Assembly (NCBI RefSeq): GCF_007565055.1
Contig: NC_044551.1
Location: 97,680,089-97,744,088, forward strand
Direction: 5' to 3'
DNA from: Rhinopithecus roxellana
Lineage: Eukaryota; Chordata; Mammalia; Primates; Cercopithecidae
DNA length: 64,000 nt
The notes under the pieces were generated by a model. The model had not been told where the DNA came from. It did no database searches and worked only from the letters and a program-made list of their open reading frames with translations. Position numbers and translations under genes: made by a program. Shown one piece after another: positions 55,717-64,000 of this stretch. The stretch's first letter is position 1; each line of letters begins with the position of its first letter.

Positions 55717-56082
55717 TGTCTTAGTTTGTTTATGCTGTGGTAACAAAATACCTGAGACTAGGAAATTTATAAAGAACAGAAATTTATTTCCTCACCATTC
55801 TGGAGGCTGGGAAGTCCAAGATCAAGGTGCTGGCAGATTTGGTGTCTGCTGAAAGCTTATTCTTCATACAGCATCTTTCTGTGTCTTCAGATAATGGAAG
55901 AGTTGGGAAGGTAAAAGGGGCCTAATTCCCTGGAGCCCTTCTGTAAGAACACTAATTCTATTCACGAAAGCAGAGCCTGTATGACTTAATCACCTCCTAA
56001 AGCCTCTACCTGTTTAAACTGTCACACTGGGTCTTAGGTTCCAACATATAAATTTTGATGGGACAAATACTTTCTACTTTAA
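55717..56082 (-). mobile_element. MLT1-type MaLR LTR, antisense
   Basis: 'tgtcttagtttgtttatgct', 'tctggaggctgggaagtcca', 'agatcaaggtgctggcag' and 'aacatataaattttgatggg' follow antisense MLT1 order. Confidence 0.85.
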
Positions 56083-56089
56083 GATCTCC

Positions 56090-56755
56090 TAATTGCTGTG
56101 CCTGGTACTTCCACTCTTGTCTCTTTTAGCCTTTTCTCAACATAGCAAGCAGGAAGATCTAGTTAAAAGTAAGTCAGGTCATGTTAGTTCTCTGCTGCCA
56201 AAAGCCCCTGTGGGCTCCCTGATGCCTCAGAGTAGAGGCAGTGTTCTTGCAGTACAGATAAGATTCTACATATGGCTGAGCCACACACACCCTCATTGAC
56301 TCTCTTCTGTCAATGTCTGCCACATGTTCTCTTGCACACTCTGCTCCTTCCACTGTCATCTCCTTGCTCTTCCTGGAGTACACCAGAAACGTGACCACCT
56401 CAAGGCCTCTGCATTTGCTGCTACATCTGTGTGGAATGCTCTTTCCCTCGGATGACTTACTCTCATACATTTAGGTCTTTACCCACAGTGAGACATTCCA
56501 AGGCCACATTATCTTAAGTTAGACTCATACATGCACATGCACAAAAAATCACACTCTTGCTTACTTTAAGTTTTTTCGTACAGCTATCACCGTATGATGC
56601 CATAATATTTTGACTAATGTCTCTCTCTTCCCCAGTAGGAGGTAAGCTCCATGAATGCATGCATTTTATTTTGTGTGCCGTATCTTTAACACCTAGAATA
56701 GTACCTGGCCCATAGTGGGTGGCTAATAAGTATTTATTGAATGATTATTGTTATT
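56090..56755 (+). mobile_element. L2 LINE 3' segment
   Basis: Long L2 match: 'cacactctgctccttccact', 'ctctgcatttgctgctac', 'ggaatgctctttccctc', 'gaggtaagctccatgaatgc' and the end 'gtatttattgaatgatta'. About 660 bp, one of the longer L2 fossils here. Confidence 0.72.
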
Positions 56756-56805
56756 ATTTTAAGCGTGAGGTGATTTTCTAGGGCTGCCATAACAAGATAC
56801 CACAG

Positions 56806-57135
56806 GGCTGGGCGCAGTGGCTCACGCCTGTAATGCTAACATTTTGGGAGGCCGAGGTGGGTGGATCACCTGAGGTCAGAGTTCGAGACCAGCCTGGCCA
56901 AGATGGTGAAACCCTGTCTCTACTAAAAAATATAAAAATTAGCTGGACGCAGTGGCAGGTGCCTGTAATCCCACCTACTCGAGGGGCTGAGGCAGGTGAA
57001 TCACTTGAACCAGGGGGCGGAGGTTGCAGTGAGCTGAGATCACATCACTGCACTCCAACCTGGGTGACAGAGTAAGACTCCATCTCAAAACAACAACAAC
57101 AACAACAAAAGAAAACAAAAACAAAAAAAAAAACA
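56806..57135 (+). mobile_element. Alu SINE inside the MLT1
   Basis: Starts 'ggctgggcgcagtggctcac'; tail is (CAA)n and A-rich (57086-57133). TSD in MLT1 'aagataccacag' / 'gaagtaccacaa' (56794-56805 / 57139-57150), diverged. Confidence 0.94.
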
Positions 57136-57228
57136 CACGAAGTACCACAAACTGGGTAGCTTAAAACAAAGAAATTTATCAGACAGCTGTGGAAGCTTGA
57201 AGCCCAAAATCAAGATATCTGTAGAGCT

Positions 57229-57244
57229 TCTCTCTCTCTCTCTC
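57229..57244 (+). repeat. (TC)n tract
   Basis: About eight TC units at the junction next to the THE1 insertion. Confidence 0.9.
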
Positions 57245-57259
57245 AAACCTGTAGGGGAG

Positions 57260-57626
57260 TGGTATGGTTTGGCTGTGTCCCCACCCAAATCTCATCCTGA
57301 ATTGTAATTCCCATAATTCCCACTTTGTCATGGGAGGAACCTGATGGAAGATACTTGAGTTATGGGGGTGGGTCTTTTTCAAGAAGTACTGTTCTCTTGA
57401 TATTGAATAAGTTTCACGAGATCTGATGGTTTTAAAAGAAATGGGAGTTTTCCTACACAAGCTGCTGCTTTTGTCTGCTGCCATGTGAGACATGCCTTTC
57501 ACCTTCTGCCATGATTGTGTGGCCTTCCTAGCCACATGGAACTGTAAGTCCATTAAACTTATTTCTTTTGTAAATTCTCCAGTCTCCATTATGTCTTTAT
57601 CAGCAGCATGAGAATGGACTAATACA
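57260..57626 (+). mobile_element. THE1-family solo LTR inside the MLT1
   Basis: 'tggtatggtttggctgtgtc' to 'gaatggactaataca'. Exact 5-bp TSD 'gggag' (57255-57259 and 57627-57631). 'cgagatctgatggttttaaa' and 'gccatgtgagacatgcc' inside. Confidence 0.95.
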
Positions 57627-58029
57627 GGGAGAATCCTTACTTGCCTCATCCAGCTTGTAGTAGCTCTGGGCATTCCTGGCCTGCAGCTGCAACTCTTCAA
57701 GCTCAGCCTCCATGATTGCATGGCATTCTGTCATTTGTATGTGACTTCATATTGTATGAAGAAATGAAGATACCTCCATGTGTCAATGTCTTGTTACATG
57801 GACATAAGTCATGTTGGATCAAGAGCTCACTTTCATCCAGTAAAACTTCATCTTAACGAATTCATTTATTACAACCCTATTTCTGAATAAGGTCACATTC
57901 TGAGATTCTGGGAGTTAGCACTTCAACATAACTTTATGGGGGATACAATTCAATCCATAACAGGTGGTCAGGGCCTGAATTAAGTGGCGATTATGGCATT
58001 AAGAACATTGAAGGCTAATAGTTAGCATG

Positions 58030-58990
58030 AGAATCTGAACGAAGAATGAATGGGATCCCTGTAATGGGGGTTTGGGGAATAATCCCAAAAGACACCATCC
58101 TGAATACCATAATCCCTAATGTGAGGATGCTGAAAGATTGAAATCCCTAAAGTATAAAATCCCCAAAACTACAATCTCAAATAATCAAAATTCCAAAAAT
58201 ATAATTATTTTTAAAAGGAGAGTTGAGAAAGATAAAAATATGATAGAATATAGGCAGTAATGACATACATATTTTTCAAGCACAAAACAGGTATATTAAC
58301 AGCAGTAATATAGGTACAACATTTTTGAGCAGACGAACCATATTCAAAAAGAAATAGCTTATATAAATGCACTCCTTTGAAATACTATTATGAACAATCC
58401 AAGTCTTTTGATCAAAAACCTTGATGGATCACCACTGCATCACCACGGCACATGCAGTCACCCGGAGAGCCCAGAGCTTATGTTATCTTTCACAGAAGCA
58501 GATATACAGAGGGGATGTCTTTTCATCTACTGAAAAAGTTTCAGTGTTTTTATGTACATGCACAATGCTTACATACAAAGTTAATACTGTGATAATGCAC
58601 TTTCCTGGAGTCAAATTTGCAAAATATGCATAAGATGAATTAGAACTCTCTAAAAGTCTTTATAGAATTTATATCTCCAGTATTGGAAAAGATTAAATAC
58701 ATAGCATAGCAAATTGCAAAAAAATGATGCTGACAATTTAAAATAGTGAAAACAAAAAACAAAAACCAAAAAACCTAAAACAACAGCAGAACACCCAAAG
58801 AAACTAAAAAACCAGACATATGAAAAGATGTGTTATAGCGATAGATTATGGGCAATGGCACAGAAGTAGTCCTAAAAAGCTGGTTGATTTTCACTGTCAT
58901 TAACTATATTTTGAAGTGTTGCATCAAAATATTATCAGTCTGTTATTGGAAGGCAGGAAAGACAATATGTGATCCATATTTTTCTTAGTA
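58030..58990. mobile_element. Probable old DNA transposon with AATCCC-type motif array
   Basis: 58078-58200 repeats a degenerate motif near AATCCCNAAA (58080, 58110, 58141, 58158, 58173, 58188), spaced about 15-18 bp in the right half. I associate such arrays with old hAT-Tip100-like elements, but cannot name it. The rest (to about 58990) is AT-rich, without coding sequence I can support. Confidence 0.3.
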
Positions 58991-59083
58991 AGAGCTCCAA
59001 TTTATATTTTCTTTTCTCAAAATTTAGAAGAAAAATTCTGTGGAGCCTGGAGATCATTTAATACTAGCTACTGGCAATAAAAT

Positions 59084-59156
59084 TAAAAAAAAAAAAAGAA
59101 AAAATAGGAAGGAAAGAAAGAAAGGAAAAAAGGAAGGAAGGAGGACAGAGAGGAAG
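59084..59156 (+). repeat. Purine-rich (GGAA/GAAA)n tract
   Basis: An A run followed by GGAAG and GAAAG units, about 73 bp. Low complexity; may be the decayed tail of a retroelement. Confidence 0.92.
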
Positions 59157-59463
59157 TCTAATATTGAGGGTGGCATTGCTGTCTGGAAACATGGGATGGG
59201 TGGAAGGACAGGTATTTCGTTCATGTATCAACTTGTCTCCCCTTCTCCTCTAAAACTTGACCAGACTAATAGCCCACCAACAGAGCTGTGGTCCAGCATC
59301 TACTCAAACCAAAAAACTATAGCATCTATAAGTTGTCTAAATGCTCTGGTCTAGAATTTGAGGCCGCCCACATCTATCACCTTCCCTTACATACCTTGTG
59401 ACCCATCTACCTTGTAGGACTTGCTCCTCCCTTAGGTACCCTTGTGGATTCCCAACACATATG
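59157..59463. other. No gene or repeat seen
   Basis: Single-copy-looking sequence. Confidence 0.4.
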
Positions 59464-59468
59464 TCCCT

Positions 59469-59829
59469 TGTATTAGTCTGTTTTCTTGCTTCTGATAAAG
59501 ACGTACCTGAGACTGAGTAATTTATGAAGAAAGAGAGGTTTAAGGGACTTACTAGTTCCACTTGGCTGGGGAGGCTTCACAATCATGGCAGAAGGTGAAA
59601 GGTATGTCTTACATGGCGGCAGGCAAGAGAGAATGAGAATCAAATGAAAGGGAAACTCTTTATGAAACCATAAGATCTCGTGAAACTTATTCACCACCAC
59701 AAGAACAGTATGGGGAAACCACCCCCATGATTCAACTGTCTCCCACTAGGTCCCTCCCACAACACGTGGGAATTATTGGAGCTACAATTCAAGATGGGAT
59801 TTGGGTGGGGACACAGCCAAACCATATCA
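59469..59829 (-). mobile_element. THE1/MST-family solo LTR, antisense
   Basis: + strand starts 'tgtattagtctgttttcttg' and ends 'gccaaaccatatca'. Exact 5-bp TSD 'tccct' (59464-59468 and 59830-59834). Confidence 0.95.
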
Positions 59830-59834
59830 TCCCT

Positions 59835-60327
59835 TCTTATGCTTCTCCTTTGACCCCCTCTCAAATGTAGCTATTACCTTTATTGCTGTCTTCCTTCCAA
59901 ATCTAACTTCCTTATCATCAAAACACATACAACAACTTTACCCTTACCTTTTTGATGGCATTTATGATACCCTGTCTTATAGGTTTATATGGGTAAAGGT
60001 CTTGTCTCCTATAAATTAGAGAGATAAACATGTCAGTAGCATGATTTTTTGTTAGTAAAACTTTTAGATGATTGTAGATTTAAATCTTAATAAAATCTTT
60101 GGGTTTCTGAGTCAAAGAATGTGAAATTTCAAATACAAGAAATTAATGTTTCTCAATTGTCTTCTGAGACAGCAGTGCACAATAATGAAAACAGGTTAAG
60201 ATTCAGAGGGTAGGGTTGGAGAAATAATTAGGAAATGTGGAGAAAAATTGGTGGATGATAAAAAATCTCTATCATATTACACTTAGCTGTCTGACACTGT
60301 CCTTGGGAAATAAATTATTTAACATAC
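59835..60327. other. No gene or repeat seen
   Basis: Single-copy-looking sequence. Confidence 0.4.
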
Positions 60328-60486
60328 TGTGGAAGGCTGAATAATGTGCCCCCCAAATAGCTCTGTGCTAATTCCTAGAATCTGTGACTATGTTAAGTTA
60401 CATGGCAAACGGGACTTTGCAGATGTGATTAAGTTATGGACCTTGAGATGGGGAGAATATTCTGGATTGTTTGGGTGGACCCAATG

Positions 60487-60867
60487 TGATATGGTTTGGA
60501 TGTGTTTCCCGGCCCAAATCTCCTGTCGAATTGTAATCCCCAGTGTTAGAGGAGGGGTCTGGTGGGAGGTGAGTGGATCATGGGGGCGAATTTTTCTCTT
60601 GCTGTTCTCCTAATAGTAAGTGAGCTCTCATGAGACCTTGTTGTTTAAAAGTGTGTGGCACCTTCCCCTTTTCTCTCTTTCTCTTTCTTTGGCCATGTAA
60701 GATGTGCCTGCTTCACCTTTGCCTTCTTCCATGACTGTGAGATTCCTGAGGCCTCCCCAGCCGTGCTTCCAGTACAGCCTGCAGCAGTGTGATCCAATGA
60801 AACCTCTTTTCTTTATAAATTAGCCAGTCTCAGGTAGTTCTTTATAGCACTATGAGAACAGACTACA
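60487..60867 (+). mobile_element. MaLR LTR (MSTC / MLT1A-like) nested in MLT1
   Basis: 'tgatatggtttggatgtgtt' to 'gagaacagactaca'. Near-TSD 'caatg' (60482-60486) and 'cgatg' (60868-60872), one mismatch, lying in the MLT1 sequence 'cccaatgtaatcac'. Confidence 0.92.
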
Positions 60868-60880
60868 CGATGTAATGTAG

Positions 60881-60922
60881 AGTATACAATGTGGAATACA
60901 TAGTATACAATATGGCATACAC
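60881..60922. repeat. 21-bp tandem duplication beside the LTR
   Basis: 'agtatacaatgtggaatac' (60881) and 'agtatacaatatggcatac' (60902) are diverged tandem copies. They are extra sequence: MLT1 should pass directly from 'caatg' to 'taatcacaaggg'. Confidence 0.85.
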
Positions 60923-60960
60923 AAGGTAATCACAAGGGTCCTTATAAGAGAGAGGCAGGA

Positions 60961-61255
60961 CCGGGCACGGTGGCACAAGCCTGTAATCCCAGCACTTTGG
61001 GAGGCCGAGACGGGTGGATCACGAGGTCAGGAGATCGAGACCATCCTGGCTAACACGGTGAAACCCCGTCTCTACTAAAAAAATACAAAAAAACTAGCCG
61101 AGCGATGTGGCAGGCGCCTGTAGTCCCAGTTACTCGGGAGGCTGAGGCAGAAGAATGGCGTAAACCCAGGAGGCGGAGCTTGCAGTGAGCTGAGATCCTG
61201 CCACCGCACTCCAGCCCGGGCTACAGAGCTAGACTCCATCTCAAAAAAAAAAAAA
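60961..61255 (+). mobile_element. Cercopithecid AluY (AluYR-type) nested in MLT1
   Basis: Starts 'ccgggcacggtggcacaagc', with 'actagccgagcgatgtggca' and 'atggcgtaaacccaggagg'. Exact 12-bp TSD 'agagaggcagga' (60949-60960 and 61256-61267). Confidence 0.95.
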
Positions 61256-61638
61256 AGAGAGGCAGGAGGGTTGGAGTCATAGAAGAAGATGTAATGATAA
61301 AAGAAGACATCTTGATGACAGAAGTAGAGAGAGAGAGATTGGAGGTGCTGGCTTTGAAGATGGAACAGGGGCCACAAGCCAAAGAATGCAGGTGGTCTCT
61401 AGAAGCTGGAAAATACAGCACACAGATTACACAGATTCTCCCCTGAGCCTCCAGAGGGAACACAGTCCTGCCAACACCTTGATTTTAGGATGTCTGACCT
61501 CCAAAACTGTCAGAAAGTAAATCTGTGTTGTTTTAAGTTATATAATTTGTGGCAGTGTATTACATTGTCAATAGGAAACTAATACATATATTTTACAGGA
61601 AGAGGAATTAAGGCTCTGACAATTAAAAGTAGAGACCA

Positions 61639-61932
61639 GGCCTGGCGTGGCGGCTCATGCCTGTAATCCCAGCACTTTGGGAGGCCAAGGCAGGCAGATC
61701 ACAAGGTCAGGAGATCAAGACCATCCTGGCCAACATGGTGAAACCCCATCTCTACTAAAAATACAAACATTAGCTGGGCATAGTGGCATGTGCCTGTAAT
61801 CCCAGCTACTCAGGAGGCTAAGGCAGGAGAATCGCTTGAACCAGGGAGTCGGAGGTTGCAGTGGGCCAAGATCACGCCACTGCACTCCAGGTTGGCAACA
61901 GAGCGAGACTGCATCTCAAAAAAAAAAAAAAG
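61639..61932 (+). mobile_element. Alu SINE
   Basis: Starts 'ggcctggcgtggcggctcat', A-tail 61918-61931. TSD 'agagacca' (61631-61638 and 61935-61942). Mixed AluS/AluY features ('cacaaggtcaggagatcaag'). Confidence 0.94.
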
Positions 61933-61940
61933 GCAGAGAC

Positions 61941-62143
61941 CAAGGATTGGCACCCCTTTCTGTCTAGGACCAGATAGTGAATATGTTAGGCTTTGTGGAT
62001 CATGCGATCTCTGTCACTATTACTCAACTCTGCCGTAGACAATACCAAAATAAATAGGTTTGGCTGTGTTTCAATAAAATTTTATTTGCAAAAATGGGCA
62101 GTAGACTGGATTCATCCTTCAGGCTATAGTTTGCTGACACATA
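61941..62143 (+). mobile_element. hAT-Charlie-type DNA transposon (MER58/Charlie-like)
   Basis: 'ggaccagatagtgaatatgt', 'taggctttgtggatcatg', 'ctattactcaactctgccg', 'tgtttcaataaaattttatt' and 'ctatagtttgctgacac' match a well-known Charlie-related repeat. The AATAAA inside is part of the repeat. Confidence 0.75.
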
Positions 62144-62909
62144 GTATAAACCAGTGCCTCATCATTTATTGTCTTAATTTGTGCTTCATCATAGCCTCGA
62201 ATCTGATTCCTATCTAAGCATGCCACATGTCCACCAAACTAGAAACAGAACAACAGAATGGCCTATGGTTGATTCTCCAGCCAGAAACCTTAAGGTTTTT
62301 ACCTGTAAACATCAAGCCCATAATTAACACTACAGATATGTTTAATGCATCAGTATTTGCACATTTGCAAAAGCTGTGTCCTAGAGGTGTAAATGGTAGT
62401 GCTAAATAACATTGGCTTGATGTGGTCCAGAGAAAACCCTACTGTATTTTCATAAAGCTGTCAGTGTTTTTAATGCTAAGAGTATGTACTTCTCATAAAA
62501 GTGTATTCCATCAAACAATGTCTACAGAGGATTAAACTGGACTATAAAACCATGTTTTTGTGTACAGCTTTCAGGATTGCTAATGCTCTTTTGTTTATCC
62601 TTGCTCCCTGGGGCATCTCTCTTGAAATGAAGATTTGCTTAGCAGATGAGATGCTGTACAGACAATGTGATTTTTAGCCAAAGAAATCTCTGTATGTATG
62701 CAGGGATTCTTCCTCAGCTCTCTGTCATACTTGCCTTTGTTTTGTGTATCTGACCCCTAACATCTGTATGAAGGTGGCAAGTTTAACTTGCCTACTTAAA
62801 CCTGGCTTGCCAAACACAATTCTGCCCTTATCATTTTTTATAACAAGATTAGGTAACATTGCTGCCCCTCTGTGTCTCAGCTGACTTTCTCCTTGGTACT
62901 CCTGGCCTA
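62144..62909. other. No gene or repeat seen
   Basis: Single-copy-looking sequence. Confidence 0.4.
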
Positions 62910-63195
62910 TTAAGTTGCCCTTGAGCCTTCAAGACCAGACTCAATTCTGCCTCCTCTGTGGTCAAGCCTTTCTCACCAGTCTTCCTCTGCAACTTCTCCT
63001 GACATCTTTCTGGTCTATATGTGGGCTAGTTAATTAAAGTCACACCAAGTTCTAGCATTCATATGATTTTTGCATGCATGATGTTAAATTATAGATCCTT
63101 ATATTCGGAAGCTGCCCTCTAATTTGTCTGCAATTCATAATATTTAAGCACAATATTCAGTAAATGTTTGCTGGCTTATTGATTGTTGATTTCAT
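62910..63195 (+). mobile_element. L2 LINE 3' fossil
   Basis: 'gcctcctctgtggtcaagcc', 'cttctcctgacatctttctg' and the end 'tcagtaaatgtttgctggct' follow L2 order. Diverged. Confidence 0.5.
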
Positions 63196-64000
63196 TATTT
63201 GTGTCCTTTTTGGATTTTAAGTTTGGGTATATGTCATTATAGTAAGAAATATCTTAGTGGAATATAGAATGTAATCATTATGTTTATTTTATACTCTAAG
63301 ATAAAGCAACTGTTCACTCCCTTCTTAATAATTTAGAAAAAGCGGTCTAGTCTTCTTTCTAAATTTGCTTAGTGGTTATAATTTATGTTAAAAAATCCTA
63401 CTTGATGACATTTAATTAAGATCTTAGAAGCAAAGAATAATTAGGATGTATTCCCGCATATTTTCAGCATTGGTATGACTTTACCTAAACCATTCCAGAT
63501 GATTAAAGATCTTATTATCTTCAAAGACTTACAGAGAAAGCAAGTCCAGAGTCTCCTGACAGGGTTTGATTTCATTTAAAAGGATTTGCCAGGGAAGGTC
63601 CTATGCATTTGCCAGGCCTCAGTGAGTCATAGCACTTGATCCAAAGAGGTGTGTTTGGAAATGTTCCTGGGTCCTTGAGACCCCCGCTGCTCATATTGCG
63701 ATGTCTCCTAGGTATGATATCCACATTGTCAGTCTGGTTTGGCAGTGCATGCTTCCATCAACCAAGCAGGTTTCAAAAGGAGAACTGCTCTGAGACTCTA
63801 CCCAAAACAGTTCTGAAGATGTTCGGTTAAAAGAAATAAGCATCAGCCACTTAAACCACTCATGTTTGAAATTGTCTGTCTGCACCCACTCCACTGGAAG
63901 TTACCAGAATTTATCAGTGAAGCAGATATTCTGATGCTCATAGGTATTGAAGACCAGGGATCAGGACATTTGAATAATAAGAAACTGCACTAAAAGTTCT
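63196..64000. other. No gene or repeat seen
   Basis: Single-copy-looking sequence to the window end; open frames of about 65 codons on both strands have no domain. Confidence 0.4.

Larger units (their letters stand above)
56767..57962 (-). mobile_element. MLT1-type LTR split by an Alu and a THE1 LTR
   Basis: Antisense MLT1 begins 'gattttctagggctgccata' and ends 'caatccataaca' (57962). Its pieces are 56767-56805, 57136-57259 and 57627-57962. The Alu and the THE1 were inserted later; both have their own TSD in MLT1 sequence. Confidence 0.88.
60328..61586 (+). mobile_element. MLT1-type LTR split by a MaLR LTR and an AluY
   Basis: Starts 'tgtggaaggctgaataatg', resumes with 'taatcacaagggtccttata' and 'ggcaggagggttggagtcat', ends 'aataggaaactaataca'. 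Own pieces: 60328-60486, about 60868-60960 and 61256-61586. The order of insertion is MLT1, then the MST/MLT LTR, then AluY. Confidence 0.9.

Noticed and set aside
57179..57721. Open frame of 180 codons on the minus strand
   Set aside because: Runs across an antisense THE1 LTR and MLT1 sequence; no viral or cellular domain, an accidental frame through repeats.

Overview
The window is primate nuclear DNA, almost certainly from an Old World monkey (Cercopithecidae: macaque, baboon, vervet or relatives). Bases directly show dense Alu, L1, MaLR and ERV1 repeats with 3' poly(A) and target-site duplications. Several young Alus (near 13518, 43288, 47491 and 60961) carry changes that I know from cercopithecid AluY (AluYR-type) subfamilies: 'ctcaagcctgtaatccc', 'actagccgggcgaggtggcg' and 'gagatccggccactgc'. 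Ape AluY copies normally lack these. Repeat family names below come from recognition by memory, not from a search; exact subfamily letters are uncertain.

I find no supportable protein-coding gene, no intact exon series, no tRNA or rRNA, and no functional small-RNA gene. The longest open frames (up to 149 codons) have no recognisable domains, and many lie inside Alus or LTRs. The window looks intergenic or deeply intronic.

Layout. 1-6 kb: an old L1 on the + strand is split by an Alu, an LTR-like piece and a MaLR LTR that itself holds an ERV1 LTR. 6.9-10.6 kb: minus-strand L1, with a younger L1 3' half (7350-9612) beside old L1M pieces. 13-20 kb: Alus, a (TG)n tract, a 123-bp tandem duplication, a truncated U2 snRNA retrocopy, and an 86-bp insert copied exactly from 1.75 kb upstream. 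20-44 kb: mostly single-copy-looking DNA with MIR/L2/MLT1 fossils, a 5'-inverted L1 (35.6-36.06 kb), a 29-bp minisatellite and an ERV9-type solo LTR (38696-39494). 44-64 kb: MER1A with 8-bp TSD, MLT1 and THE1 LTRs, two clear nested repeat stacks (56.8-58.0 and 60.3-61.6 kb), L2 fossils and a probable old DNA transposon.

There are no gene systems to describe as working together. The interest lies in small rearrangements: a templated insertion, two foldback (snap-back) inverted duplications at repeat junctions, and two very short L1-mediated retrocopies (U2 5' end; R region of an ERV LTR).
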